Shown here: one piece after another, positions 46,065 through 56,353 of the stretch
How positions within the stretch are numbered: the stretch's first letter is position 1
Layout: each line of letters starts with the position of its first letter
Assembly: GCF_947487605.1 (NCBI RefSeq)
Contig: NZ_CANKXK010000007.1
Span: 62,001-126,000, forward strand
DNA from: an uncultured Algibacter sp.
GTDB taxonomy: Bacteria; Bacteroidota; Bacteroidia; Flavobacteriales; Flavobacteriaceae
Direction: 5' to 3'
DNA length: 64,000 bases
Made by a program: the position numbers and the translations under genes
The notes under the pieces: generated by a model
The model's database searches: none
What the model was told of the DNA's origin: nothing
What the model saw: only the letters and a program-made list of their open reading frames with translations

Positions 46065-49000
46065 CTATTTTTCAACAGATTTAGATTCTTCAATATAATT
46101 ACTGGGTGATATATTAAACTCTTTTTTAAAGACTTTACTAAAATAATTAGGGTCACTATACCCCACCATATAGCTTACTTCTGAAACTGATTTACCGCTT
46201 TTTAGTAAAACAGATGCTTCTTGTAAACGTATGCGTTTTAAAAACTCAGAAGCGTTGGTTTTTGCTATTTTTTTAATTTTTAAATGCAACAACGCTCTAC
46301 TAATCCCCATTTCTTTAGAAAGTTTTTCTATAGAAAAAGAAGCATTCATAAAATTATCTTTTACAATTTCGCTAAGCTTACGCATAAATTCTTTGTCATG
46401 GTTGTTTTCAGGTATAATAATCTCTTCATTTTTATAGATACTCAAAAAGCGTTCCTCAAAATTCTTTCTCGCTCGTATTAAGTTTCGTATAATTAAATCG
46501 AGCTCGTTTAAGTTAAAGGGTTTTTCTAAATAGGCATTGGCACCTAGTTTTAAACTTTGTACTTTATACAACTCCTTACTATTAGCCGTTAAAAGTAATA
46601 ATGGAATGTGTTTGAATTCAGCACTAGATTTTAGTTGTTTACACAGTTCTAAGCCATTCATTTTTGGCATTTTTATGTCTGATATGATAATGTCTGGATA
46701 TCTTCTGTTTATCTTTTCTAGGGCATCAAGACCATTTATTGCTTTGGTAACATTAAATTTTGAACTAAAATGCGAGCTTAAAAAACTCATGAGCTCTTTA
46801 TTATCTTCTACAATAAGCATATTTGGATTTGTGGTTTTGCTAATAGAGGGTTCAATATGATTATCTTCCGTTTCTAATATCAAGTTGGGTTTAAATGATA
46901 GGGTTTTATTACCGTCTATAGTTTTAACACTTTTATCATTCATTTTTAAAACCAATGGTAGTTTTAAGGTAAACTGGCTGCCTTCATCTTCTTTGGATGT
47001 TACAGAAATTTGGCCTTCTAAAAAATTAACCAAACTTTTTACTAATGCTAAACCAATACCACTATTTTCAGAACTTTTTTCCTTGGCTTCATTATAAAAA
47101 GGCATGAATATTTTGCTAGCTTTTTCTTGAGACATACCAACACCTGTGTCAGTTAAAATAAATGTAATGGTGCTTCTTTTTTTACTATCTAATTTCGATT
47201 CAATTTGGCTTTCAAATCCTATGGTTCCTCCGTTTGGTGTGTTTTTAATAGCATTAGAAATTAGGTTGGTAATTATCATTTCTATTTTTTCAGCATCAAA
47301 ATAACACAAGTATTCTTTGATGTTTGATTGAAATTTATGATGGATGTTTTTCTTTTCAAATAATGGATTAAAAGCTTCAAAAGTTTCTTTTATAAACAGG
47401 ATGATGTCACCGCGTCTAAATTCAATATCGGCATGATGGGTTTCTATTTTTCTGAAGTGCATCAATTGAGACACCAAATGGTGCAGTTTGTTAGCACTTT
47501 TTTTAATACTAAACAGCTCTTTGGCAGTTTCTTGGTTGTAATTTCTGTACTTAACAAATTCTTCAACAGAGGCTATAATAAGCGTAAGTGGGGTTTTGAA
47601 CTCGTGGGAAATGTATGTAAAAAAATCTATTTTGTTTCTGTTTATTTCTTCAATATTGGCTTTTTCTAAATTGGCTATTTCTACCTTGTGTTTTTGTTGG
47701 TGTATAAAACGTAAAAATCTAGAATACATAAATACGGACAATATAATTAAGAGTGTATATAACAAATAGGCGGTTTTGGTTTGCCAAAAGGGTGGTAAAA
47801 TGGTTAAAGATATAGCACGTTCTGCACCATCATCTAAATTTTTAACCCTAAAAACATAATCGCCTGAGCCTATATTGGTATATGTGGCACTAGTTTTGTG
47901 CCCCACGTTATTATAGTTGGTTTCAAATCCCTCTAAAAAATAGGCGTAGTTGTTTTTGTCTAAGGTGTTGTAATTAATGGTATTGTAATCAAAAGTAATG
48001 ACATTTTGATTGTGTTTCAAGGTGATGTGGGATGTTTGGTTGATTTGTTTTGAGAGGGTAGCCGAACTTGACTGGCTAGGAATAATTTCTGAATTAAACA
48101 ATTTGAAGCTAGATATGATTAAAGGAGATTGTCCAGTTTTGGGCTTTATATTGTCAGGATGAAAATGTGTTAATCCTTTAACAGAACCAAAATAAATACC
48201 TCCGTTTTTGTCTTTAAATGATGATTTAAAGTTGAATTGATTGGCTACTAATCCATCACTTGTGGTAAAATTTGTGAAGTTGTTGTTGGTTATGTCTAAT
48301 TTAGAAAGCCCTTTATTGGTAGAACACCAAATATTACCGTTATTGTCTTCTACAATACTGTAAACTGTTTCGTTAGGTAATCCATCTTTGCTGGTCCAGT
48401 TTTTAAATTTATCGGTCGTCTTATTCCATTTAAGTAGCCCGCCTTCTAAAGTTCCAAACCAAATATTGCCATTGCTATCTAAGTGTCCATCAATAATTTT
48501 ATTGTTATTCATGCCTCCAAAAGTAGTTTCGATGGTGTAGTTTATTAAGGTGTCGTTTGCTGGATTGTAAACAAAGATTCCTGATGTTATAGTACAAAAC
48601 CATAACCTCTTTTGGGTGTCTTCTAAAATATCGTACACAAATTTTCTACTCAGTTCACTTTTATGGAATAAGTCAAATGTGTTTCTGCTGTAATCAAAAA
48701 CATTTAAACCCAAGTGTGTTCCAGCCCATAATTTTCCTGAGGAATCTTTAAATAAGGCATATACGTTATTATTGCTAATATGATGCTTTTTTCCTTTTGT
48801 GAATACTTCATTTTTTCCTGTTTTGGGGTTGTACCTGTTGAGTCCACCCTGAAAAGTGCCTATCCAAAACTGACCATCAGTGTCTTGTAGTAATGAATGT
48901 ATGTTGGTGCTACTTAGCTTTCCAAGTGTTTTATTTAAGTAACTAAATGTATTTGTTTTGGGATGGTATATAGATACGCCTCTATCTTCGGTAGCTACCC

Positions 49001-50078
49001 AAAGATTACCTTGGTTGTCCTCTATGATTTGAGAAATGGCTTTTCCTGATAAGGAGTTTTTGTAATCATCAGGGAGTATTTTTTCAAAAGGTTTTGGGTG
49101 TAAATTAGTAAAATTCACACCTCCAAAATAAGTGCCAATCCATAAAAAACCATCGGGAGTTATATGGATAGCATGGATAGATTTATCGGATAAACTGTTT
49201 TTTGAGTTATTAAATGATTGTTTGAAGTGCTTTTTTGTTTTTTTAAAGCTATCGATAATGTACAAACCGTCTTCAGTACCAATTAAAAGTTCGTGGTTTT
49301 TAGTGCTGTTGATGCTTCTTACATTTGACCTTTCTAAGTTGATTTTTGGGTTAAAATATTTGAAAACATCTTGCTTAGAATCCAAATAATAAAGCCCTTT
49401 AGAAGTACCTGCCCAAATGGTATTGTCATTATCTTTATACAGAATATTTACGTTTAAGGTTTTTAAAAAAGAATTTGAAGCATCATCTTTTTCGAAGACA
49501 TAATTTTTTACAGATGTTCCTAATGAGTCTAGTAAAATAATACCTCTAGCTGTGGCTAATAACAATGCATTGTTTTTATAAGGTAGGCAACTTTTAGCTA
49601 TTTTTCGTTTTACCAAATGTTCTAGATGCTCTTGAGTGTTCATCTTAAACACGCCATTTTTTGAAGATATGTATAAAGTGCTGTCTGTATCTTTATAAAA
49701 ATGATTGATTCTTCCTAAAGAATAACCATTTATTTTAATAGCCTTAAAGTTGTCTAGTTTTTTTATGTATTTAGCTAAACCACTATCAGTACCAATAAAA
49801 AGGTCGTTATTGCTAAATTCAATTTGAGTAATAACATTGCTTGGTAAACCAATTGTGTCTCCTTTTTTACGTTGGTAATAGGTTTTAATATGATACCCAT
49901 CAAAACGGTTCAACCCTTCTCTTGTAGCAAACCACATATAGGTGTTATTGTCTTGGGTAATGTCGTAAACTGTGTTATGACTTAACCCGTTTTCAGAAGT
50001 AATTTTGTTGAATTCTATATCCTGAGAAAACCCTATTGTACTGAGGAGAATTAAAATTATCAATTGTAAAATTTTCAT
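46065..50078 (-). CDS. Hybrid two-component sensor/regulator (HTCS)
   Basis: A 1337-residue single-chain sensor (start at 50078 gives signal KILQLIILILLSTIGFSQ; 50096 is possible). The periplasmic part is a two-propeller module with 14 repeats of the LWIGT..GL type, ended by a Y_Y_Y domain (about 690-770). One transmembrane helix follows (AYLLYTLLIILSVFMYSRFL). The kinase core has His825 in TYISHEFKTPLTL and the ATP site NAIKNTPNGG and DTGVGMS. A receiver domain has Asp1134 in IIISDIKMPKMNG, and an AraC HTH ends the chain. It senses an oligosaccharide and switches on the locus. Divergent from susC. Confidence 0.97.
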   Translation of the reverse strand: MKILQLIILILLSTIGFSQDIEFNKITSENGLSHNTVYDITQDNNTYMWFATREGLNRFDGYHIKTYYQRKKGDTIGLPSNVITQIEFSNNDLFIGTDSGLAKYIKKLDNFKAIKINGYSLGRINHFYKDTDSTLYISSKNGVFKMNTQEHLEHLVKRKIAKSCLPYKNNALLLATARGIILLDSLGTSVKNYVFEKDDASNSFLKTLNVNILYKDNDNTIWAGTSKGLYYLDSKQDVFKYFNPKINLERSNVRSINSTKNHELLIGTEDGLYIIDSFKKTKKHFKQSFNNSKNSLSDKSIHAIHITPDGFLWIGTYFGGVNFTNLHPKPFEKILPDDYKNSLSGKAISQIIEDNQGNLWVATEDRGVSIYHPKTNTFSYLNKTLGKLSSTNIHSLLQDTDGQFWIGTFQGGLNRYNPKTGKNEVFTKGKKHHISNNNVYALFKDSSGKLWAGTHLGLNVFDYSRNTFDLFHKSELSRKFVYDILEDTQKRLWFCTITSGIFVYNPANDTLINYTIETTFGGMNNNKIIDGHLDSNGNIWFGTLEGGLLKWNKTTDKFKNWTSKDGLPNETVYSIVEDNNGNIWCSTNKGLSKLDITNNNFTNFTTSDGLVANQFNFKSSFKDKNGGIYFGSVKGLTHFHPDNIKPKTGQSPLIISSFKLFNSEIIPSQSSSATLSKQINQTSHITLKHNQNVITFDYNTINYNTLDKNNYAYFLEGFETNYNNVGHKTSATYTNIGSGDYVFRVKNLDDGAERAISLTILPPFWQTKTAYLLYTLLIILSVFMYSRFLRFIHQQKHKVEIANLEKANIEEINRNKIDFFTYISHEFKTPLTLIIASVEEFVKYRNYNQETAKELFSIKKSANKLHHLVSQLMHFRKIETHHADIEFRRGDIILFIKETFEAFNPLFEKKNIHHKFQSNIKEYLCYFDAEKIEMIITNLISNAIKNTPNGGTIGFESQIESKLDSKKRSTITFILTDTGVGMSQEKASKIFMPFYNEAKEKSSENSGIGLALVKSLVNFLEGQISVTSKEDEGSQFTLKLPLVLKMNDKSVKTIDGNKTLSFKPNLILETEDNHIEPSISKTTNPNMLIVEDNKELMSFLSSHFSSKFNVTKAINGLDALEKINRRYPDIIISDIKMPKMNGLELCKQLKSSAEFKHIPLLLLTANSKELYKVQSLKLGANAYLEKPFNLNELDLIIRNLIRARKNFEERFLSIYKNEEIIIPENNHDKEFMRKLSEIVKDNFMNASFSIEKLSKEMGISRALLHLKIKKIAKTNASEFLKRIRLQEASVLLKSGKSVSEVSYMVGYSDPNYFSKVFKKEFNISPSNYIEESKSVEK

Positions 50079-50230
50079 ATTATTACTTTTATGCATATAA
50101 AAATCCGTAATATGTAATCATTAAACAAAATTACAGATACTTTGGACAAAAATAGAGATTGTAATTTGATTATTAAATTATTTTAGCTCAATAACTAAAT
50201 CAATTCTAAACTAAATACAGGAAAATAATT
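50079..50230. promoter_or_regulatory. Divergent regulatory region, sensor and susC
   Basis: This 152-bp gap should hold the promoters of both the sensor operon and the SusC/SusD operon and the sensor's binding site. On the minus strand TAATTTTG (50133-50126) fits a -7 box for the sensor gene, but the nearest TTTG is 13 bp upstream rather than about 20. No convincing box is seen for susC, as expected for an activator-dependent promoter. Confidence 0.45.
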
Positions 50231-53200
50231 ATGGTTTTCAAAAAAAATCGACCGCTAAGAAATAGTTTGTTTTTATTTCTAGCCATGGCATTAAGTTTTT
50301 CAAATGCCTCTTTTGCCCAAAATCTTACTGTAACTGGTAATATAACATCTCAAGAAGATGGTTTGCCTCTAGCGGGAGTTAACATACTTATTGCTAATAC
50401 TAATAAAGGTGCGCTATCCGATTTTGATGGTAATTATTCTATAAGCAATGTGCCTACTGATGCAGTATTTGAAGTGAGTTACTTAGGGTTTGAAACGCAA
50501 ACCATTATTGTGGGAGATAGGAATACTATTAATATTGTGATGAAGGAAAGCACCGAATCATTAGATGAGGTTGTGGTAATTGGTTACGGAACATCAAAAA
50601 AATCTGAGCTTACCGAGGCTGTTAGTAGCGTAAAGAGCGATGAAATAATTCGATCTACAGGAACCTCTATAGAGTCAGCTTTACAAGGTAGGCTAAGTGG
50701 CGTTAGAGTTATTAGTAATGAAGGAACTCCGGGAGGTGGTTTAAATATTAATGTTAGAGGAACAACCAGTATTAATGGAAGCAATGACCCTTTATATGTA
50801 ATAGATGGTGTGCCTATACTTAAAGAAAATGTTGTATCTGATCCAGATAATGACCCCATAGGGTATAATACATTACCTGCAGATCCACTTTCAGGATTAA
50901 ATCCTGGAGATATTGCGTCTATTGAAGTATTAAAAGATGCCTCTGCAACAGCAATTTATGGATCGCGTGGTGCTAATGGTGTTGTTATAATAACTACAAA
51001 AAAGGGTAAATCTGGAAAGCTAAAGGTTGATTATGATGGTGCTTTCGGAATTTCAACGTTGTCCAATAAATTAGATCTTTTAGATGCTCCAGAGTACTAT
51101 GAGTATCGGTTTTTAAAAGATCCAAATGATGGTGTATTTACCAATGAAGATAATAGGAACTATATAGGAGATAATCCTTTTGATAGTAATGGTTTAGGTA
51201 TAGACTGGCAGGACGTAGTGTATAGAGAAGCCTATATGCAAAATCATAAATTTGGTTTTAGTGGCGGTAATGAAACGGTGCGGTTTTATACAAGTTTAGG
51301 GTATATGGACCAAGAAGGTATTATAGTAGGGAGTGAATTTAAACGATATTCGGGGTTAGCTAATATAAATGTTAATACCGAAAAATTTAGAATGGACGCT
51401 AATGTCAATTTTTCTCAAAGCATTAGAAATGGTGCGGTTTACGCTTCTGGTGGTCCAGCAAATGCATTTGTAGGAACTGTTAATAAAGTATTTTATGCGA
51501 GTCCATTAGGGGATGAAAATACTATTAATGATGTGTTTTTTGATGAAGATGATGATGAAGACGAGTTTTTTACAAACCCGTTTCTTTTTGCTACTGAAGC
51601 AAAAAATGATAATGTACAGACACGACTTACTGGTAATGTAACAGCATATTATGATATTGCAAAAAACCTCGAAGTACAGGCACGTATTGGAGGTAATATA
51701 AGTTTTAATTCACAGGAACAGTATTTTCCAAGAGAAACTACTTCAGCAGGAAGAAGGCTTAATGGCTTTGCGCAAATAAATAAAACAGATGCTACTCGAT
51801 TTATATTTGAAAACTTATTGCGTTATAAGCTTGAAAAAGATAAACATAGCTTCAAAGCTATGGTTGGTTATACTCTTGAAAAGGGTACACGTAAAATTTT
51901 AAGGGTTGCTAATCAAGGGTTTGAAATTGATAATACGGGTGTGTTTAATATAGGTCTTGGTACAGATTTAATACCTCCAAGAAGTAATTACATAGAGCAA
52001 TCTTTAAATTCATATCTGTCCAGAATTAATTACAACTACAAGAAAAAATATTTTTTAACCTTAACGGGTCGTATTGATGGCTCTTCAAAGTTTCCATCGG
52101 CTAATAAATACGCGTTTTTTCCGTCAGGATCGGTTGCATGGAATGTACACAGAGAAAACTTTCTTAAAAAATCAAACATTGTTAATAATTTAAAGTTGAG
52201 ATATTCTATTGGTTCTACAGGAAATCAAGCGATACCAGCCTATTCATCGTTGGCATTATTGGATGATGTTACTTATAGTTTTGGAGGAGGTATTCAAACA
52301 GGATTAGTTTTTAGTCAATTGGCAAACGAAGATCTTAAATGGGAAACTGTGTATCAAAACAACGTAGGTATTGATATGAGTTTATTTAATAACCGTGTGG
52401 GTATATCAATTGATGCTTTTAATAAGAAAACTAAAGATGCGCTATTAGCAGTACCTGTTTCATCAGTTATTGGTTTGACAGATAGTAGCCCATTTCAAAA
52501 TATTGGAGAGATAGAAAATAAAGGTATCGAGTTTAGTGTAAACACTACAAATATTCAAAAAGAGAAGTTTAGTTGGAATACTAATTTTAATATCTCTTTC
52601 ACTGAAAACAAAATTGTATCATTAGGAGAAATATCAGAATTCTTTGCAGGTTTTGGAGATGACGCTTTTACTAATATTATTGCTTACAGAGAAGGAGGGG
52701 AAATAGGGGAGTTTTACGGTTTTAAAACAGATGGTATTATTTTAAGTCAAGACGAATTAGATAATGCGCCAACGTACACAAGCCATAGTATTGGTAGTTG
52801 GAGGTTAAAAGATATTAGTGGGCCAGAAGGTACGCCAGATGGTGTTATAGATGAAAATGACCGCACAATAATAGGCTCTAGTCAACCTGATTTTTTTGGA
52901 GGTATTACCAATAACTTCAATATAGGGAATTTAGATTTTAGTTTCTTTTTCGAATTTTCTGTGGGTCAAGAGTTATATAATGCTAACAATGCTAATCTAG
53001 AAAATCAATTAGGGAATAGAAACAAATTAAGCACAGTGTTAACCGATGCAACCAAATTTGATGAAACAGGGAATCTAATAAATGAAGGAAGGCTTCCAGC
53101 AATTGGCTCAAACGATATTCCTACACCTTTTGATGCTTTTGTAGAAGATGCTTCCTATTTACGATTACAAAATGTAACTTTAGGCTATACCGTGCCAGTT

Positions 53201-53389
53201 GCTGAAAAATTGAATATTACAAAACTACGATTCTATATAAGTGCTAATAATTTATGGTTATTAACAGACTATTCTGGATACGATCCAGATGTTAATACTA
53301 CTAGAAATAGTGGTCTAGTGAGAGGTGTGGATTTTGGATCTTATCCAAAAAACAAAAACATCATTTGGGGCGTTAACTTAACCTTTTAA
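50231..53389 (+). CDS. SusC-like TonB-dependent outer-membrane transporter
   Basis: A 1052-residue outer-membrane importer for oligosaccharides. A signal peptide (ending SNASFAQ) is followed by a carboxypeptidase-regulatory-like domain (TVTGNITSQEDGLPLAGVNI, split as GNITSQEDGLPLAGV), the TonB-box region SLDEVVVIGYG, the plug (SALQGRLSGVRV, LYVIDGVP, IEVLKDASATAIYGSRGANG) and the 22-strand barrel. There is no STN domain, consistent with control by the hybrid sensor rather than a sigma/anti-sigma pair. An acidic loop DEDDDEDEF lies near residue 440. SusD follows by 11 bp. Confidence 0.97.
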   Translation: MVFKKNRPLRNSLFLFLAMALSFSNASFAQNLTVTGNITSQEDGLPLAGVNILIANTNKGALSDFDGNYSISNVPTDAVFEVSYLGFETQTIIVGDRNTINIVMKESTESLDEVVVIGYGTSKKSELTEAVSSVKSDEIIRSTGTSIESALQGRLSGVRVISNEGTPGGGLNINVRGTTSINGSNDPLYVIDGVPILKENVVSDPDNDPIGYNTLPADPLSGLNPGDIASIEVLKDASATAIYGSRGANGVVIITTKKGKSGKLKVDYDGAFGISTLSNKLDLLDAPEYYEYRFLKDPNDGVFTNEDNRNYIGDNPFDSNGLGIDWQDVVYREAYMQNHKFGFSGGNETVRFYTSLGYMDQEGIIVGSEFKRYSGLANINVNTEKFRMDANVNFSQSIRNGAVYASGGPANAFVGTVNKVFYASPLGDENTINDVFFDEDDDEDEFFTNPFLFATEAKNDNVQTRLTGNVTAYYDIAKNLEVQARIGGNISFNSQEQYFPRETTSAGRRLNGFAQINKTDATRFIFENLLRYKLEKDKHSFKAMVGYTLEKGTRKILRVANQGFEIDNTGVFNIGLGTDLIPPRSNYIEQSLNSYLSRINYNYKKKYFLTLTGRIDGSSKFPSANKYAFFPSGSVAWNVHRENFLKKSNIVNNLKLRYSIGSTGNQAIPAYSSLALLDDVTYSFGGGIQTGLVFSQLANEDLKWETVYQNNVGIDMSLFNNRVGISIDAFNKKTKDALLAVPVSSVIGLTDSSPFQNIGEIENKGIEFSVNTTNIQKEKFSWNTNFNISFTENKIVSLGEISEFFAGFGDDAFTNIIAYREGGEIGEFYGFKTDGIILSQDELDNAPTYTSHSIGSWRLKDISGPEGTPDGVIDENDRTIIGSSQPDFFGGITNNFNIGNLDFSFFFEFSVGQELYNANNANLENQLGNRNKLSTVLTDATKFDETGNLINEGRLPAIGSNDIPTPFDAFVEDASYLRLQNVTLGYTVPVAEKLNITKLRFYISANNLWLLTDYSGYDPDVNTTRNSGLVRGVDFGSYPKNKNIIWGVNLTF

Positions 53390-53400
53390 AACATTAAAAA

Positions 53401-55008
53401 ATGAAAATATTTAATAAGATATATGTTGTTCTTTTTGCTTTTTCAATAATCGTTTCTTGTGATGATTTTTTAGAAGAAGATCCAAAAAGTGAAATTTCTG
53501 AATTTAAAACAGAAAAAGAATTAGAGCTTGGAGCAATTGGGCTCTATGAAGTGTTAAATGATAATTTTATGTACGGATTTAACCTAGGTATTCTAGGTGA
53601 GCTGGGTACAGATACATTTACAACTGAAAGTGCGAATCTAGATTTTGAAGCTTTGGATAGGTACGAAATATCAGATACTTATGGGGAGCTTTTGGAGACT
53701 TGGAGGTCGTCTTATAGAGGAATTGCAAGAGCTAACTTTTATATAGACCAATTAGAAGGTGTCAACTTCTCAGAAACTGTTAAAAATGCTTTTGTAGCAG
53801 AAGCTCGAGGTCTTAGGGCTTTGTACTATTTTCATTTGGTGCGTATGTTTGGAGAAATACCTTTAGAGACTGAACCAGCAAAAAACTTATCAAAAATATA
53901 TACGCGCGCGCCAGTAGAAGATATTTATACTCAAATTGTAGCAGATTTACAATTTGCGAAAAGTAATTTACCCATTACGGCAGAATCAGCTGGAAGAATT
54001 ACCTCTGGTGCAGCCCATGGTTTGTTGGTAAAAGTATATTTAACCATGGCAGGACAACCACTTAATAAAGGAGTAGAATATTATAACCTTGCTTTACAAG
54101 AAGCTAACGAATTTATAGCATTGGCTGATGGAGGTACTTACCCTTATGGTTTATTAGATCAATATGAAGAAGTTTTTAGGGAAACTAAGGAAAATAATAA
54201 AGAAATCATTTTTGATGCACAAACCATAGCAGGTGAGTTAGAAGGTAATCGTTGGGGTAAATGGGGTGGTTATGCAGGAAATAACGCTGGAGTAGTAAAT
54301 GCTATTGATAACGCAGGATTTAAACAACCAAAAGTTATGCCTAGTTTTTATGAAAGTTATGCCAATGAAGATATTATCAGACAACGAAGAAATGCAACAG
54401 ATTCTAGCTATAAAACAAATGGTACATTTAAAACAAGTAAAAAGGTAGAAACATTTACCATTGCTAAGTTTAGATTAGAGCCTGATAGTTTTGATATTAA
54501 TGGTGAGTTTGTTGGGTTTCAGGCACCCTTAAATATACCAATTTTGCGTTTTGATGATGTGTTGCTTATGGCTGCAGAAGCTGAAAATGAAGTAAATGGA
54601 CCAGCTAACGCTTATGCAAACCTTAATAGAGTTAGATCTAGAGTAAATTTAACAGCTTTTGATGGTTCTAATTTTTCAAGTTTGTATCCTGATTGGCAAG
54701 CTGAAGATGCTGGTATAAACTTAACCGACCCTCAAGATGCATTTAGAGAAGCTATTTTTTGGGAGCGAGCATGGGAATTGTGTTATGAAGGACATCGTAG
54801 ATTCGATTTGGTACGTTGGGGAAGACTGGTAAGTACTGTAAAGAATGTGGTCAGGCCAGATTTTGTTACTAAGAATAACGGTTTTAGTGATAACCTAAAA
54901 GTAGTTTCACCAGAAAACATACAAGATTTTCATGTGTTATTTCCAATACCAGCTATAGAAATGAATATTAGTAACAATAATTTTGGGCAGAACAACCCTG
55001 GCTATTAA
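53401..55008 (+). CDS. SusD/RagB-family surface glycan-binding lipoprotein
   Basis: A 535-residue lipoprotein (lipobox IVSC, Cys20) made of the helical TPR-like SusD fold. Typical segments are FLEEDPKSE after the lipid anchor, AEARGLRALYYFHLVRMFGEIPL, APVEDIYTQIVADLQFAKSN near 180, LRFDDVLLMAAEAENEVNG and the C-terminal FWERAWELCYEGHRRFDLVRWG. It forms the lid of the SusC barrel and binds the oligosaccharide. Gene order and the 11-bp gap after susC are canonical. Confidence 0.97.
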   Translation: MKIFNKIYVVLFAFSIIVSCDDFLEEDPKSEISEFKTEKELELGAIGLYEVLNDNFMYGFNLGILGELGTDTFTTESANLDFEALDRYEISDTYGELLETWRSSYRGIARANFYIDQLEGVNFSETVKNAFVAEARGLRALYYFHLVRMFGEIPLETEPAKNLSKIYTRAPVEDIYTQIVADLQFAKSNLPITAESAGRITSGAAHGLLVKVYLTMAGQPLNKGVEYYNLALQEANEFIALADGGTYPYGLLDQYEEVFRETKENNKEIIFDAQTIAGELEGNRWGKWGGYAGNNAGVVNAIDNAGFKQPKVMPSFYESYANEDIIRQRRNATDSSYKTNGTFKTSKKVETFTIAKFRLEPDSFDINGEFVGFQAPLNIPILRFDDVLLMAAEAENEVNGPANAYANLNRVRSRVNLTAFDGSNFSSLYPDWQAEDAGINLTDPQDAFREAIFWERAWELCYEGHRRFDLVRWGRLVSTVKNVVRPDFVTKNNGFSDNLKVVSPENIQDFHVLFPIPAIEMNISNNNFGQNNPGY

Positions 55009-55189
55009 TATTTTAAGGGTAATATGTAACTTAAGTAAATGTCTAAAGAAAAAAGTGTTGGTTACAATTAGTTTCGGTGTAATTCTTATAAGTTAAACAT
55101 AATTACCCTATAAGTATGATATTTTACCATTAATAATTGGTCTAGTATCTTAATTTTAATAAATTATAACTAAATAATAATTAAAAATT

Positions 55190-56164
55190 ATGAAAAAAAC
55201 TTTACTTATTTTAGGATTGGCTTTTTTTGCTGTCCAATTAAATGCACAAACAATATCGGCGAGTGATGTGTTAATGTATCTAGATTTTGAAGATGATTTT
55301 GTTGACAGTGCAGGTAATTTTGCTTTTAGTATTAGAGATGGAGCGGCTACTGATGTAACTTATAATGTGTCAGGTAAGTTTGGTAAATCTGTAGCGTTTC
55401 CTGGTGCAGGAGGTTCTGCCTATACTTCTACATCTGCGAGTAATGGAACATTTGAGAATTCAAATTCTCACACTATTGCTTTTTGGATAAAGGTTCCTGC
55501 TTTACCAACTTCTAATAATGATTTTCTTCATCAGTTTGCTGGGGATGGAACAAACTCTAGAGTTCATTTTAGATACGGTAGTGCTAAATTCTCTTCATTT
55601 GGTAATGGTAGTGCTTCACTAGTTGAAAATAACCCAGCGGTTACAGCTAATACTTGGCATCATATTGTTATTAGATTAGATGTTGAAGGAGAAGCAAAAC
55701 GTAAATTGTTTTTAGATGGTACACAAATAGCAACTAACCCACTTAATGATCCTTATGATAAAACAGGAAGCGGTATAATAACTGTAGGTTCAAATAATGC
55801 GGATAGCAATGTTGTAAATGGAGAAATAGATGATTTACTAATCACATCAGAGGTTTTATCCGATGCCCAAATAACACAGATTATGACAAATGGTGTACAG
55901 GCCTCTTTAGATGGTGCATTAAGTGTTTCAAGTGTGAAAAACGACAGTTCAGTTAAGGTATTTGTTAATAACGATATTTTAACATACCAAACACCATCAA
56001 AAGTTAACTCATCAGAAATATACAGTATTACTGGGCAAAAATTAATAGACATTAAAAATGCTAGTAATAATCAAATTGATGTGAAGCAATTAAGTACAGG
56101 CATTTATATTTTACGCTTAAGCTCTGAAGATAAAGTTTCGACTAAAAAGTTTGTAGTCAACTAA
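55190..56164 (+). CDS. LamG-domain protein with type IX secretion tail
   Basis: A 324-residue secreted protein. After the signal peptide (LGLAFFAVQLNAQ) comes a LamG/concanavalin-like jelly-roll (about 25-235) with HTIAFWIKVPALPTS, WHHIVIRLDVEG and FLDGTQIATNP, and GEIDDLLITSEVLSDAQI, the standard end of this domain. The C-terminal 70 residues are a type A sorting domain of the type IX secretion system (SEIYSITGQKLIDIKN, LSTGIYILRLSSED, KKFVVN). It should be exported to the cell surface and bind glycan. It follows SusD in the place of a surface glycan-binding protein, though with its own 181-bp gap. Confidence 0.85.
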   Translation: MKKTLLILGLAFFAVQLNAQTISASDVLMYLDFEDDFVDSAGNFAFSIRDGAATDVTYNVSGKFGKSVAFPGAGGSAYTSTSASNGTFENSNSHTIAFWIKVPALPTSNNDFLHQFAGDGTNSRVHFRYGSAKFSSFGNGSASLVENNPAVTANTWHHIVIRLDVEGEAKRKLFLDGTQIATNPLNDPYDKTGSGIITVGSNNADSNVVNGEIDDLLITSEVLSDAQITQIMTNGVQASLDGALSVSSVKNDSSVKVFVNNDILTYQTPSKVNSSEIYSITGQKLIDIKNASNNQIDVKQLSTGIYILRLSSEDKVSTKKFVVN

Positions 56165-56193
56165 TCTTATTAAAATAAATTTAGTAGTTTTAA

Positions 56194-56233
56194 AAAACAG
56201 GTAGAGCATAAATAAATGCTGCCTGTTTTTTTT
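56194..56233 (+). terminator. Rho-independent terminator
   Basis: A stem AACAGGTAGAGCAT against ATGCTGCCTGTT (one bulge, one wobble) with an A/T loop, followed by eight Ts. It closes the susC-susD-LamG transcription unit. Confidence 0.82.
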
Positions 56234-56353
56234 ATTAAAAGAACTTTTTATCATAAGAAAACTTTAAATTGAATGATTTTGAGTAAAAGTTGAAATAAAA
56301 CAATATATTAATGAGCGTATTAAATTTTAATTTTAGCATAAACTAAATAAACC

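Noticed and set aside
46061-46156. A longer start for the GH39-like gene.
   Set aside because: It overlaps the sensor gene's end and would bury the signal peptide that begins at 46060.
50126-50150. Full -33/-7 promoter for the sensor gene (TTTG and TAATTTTG on the minus strand).
   Set aside because: The spacing of 13 bp is too short for the Bacteroidetes consensus; only the -7 box is mentioned in the region entry.
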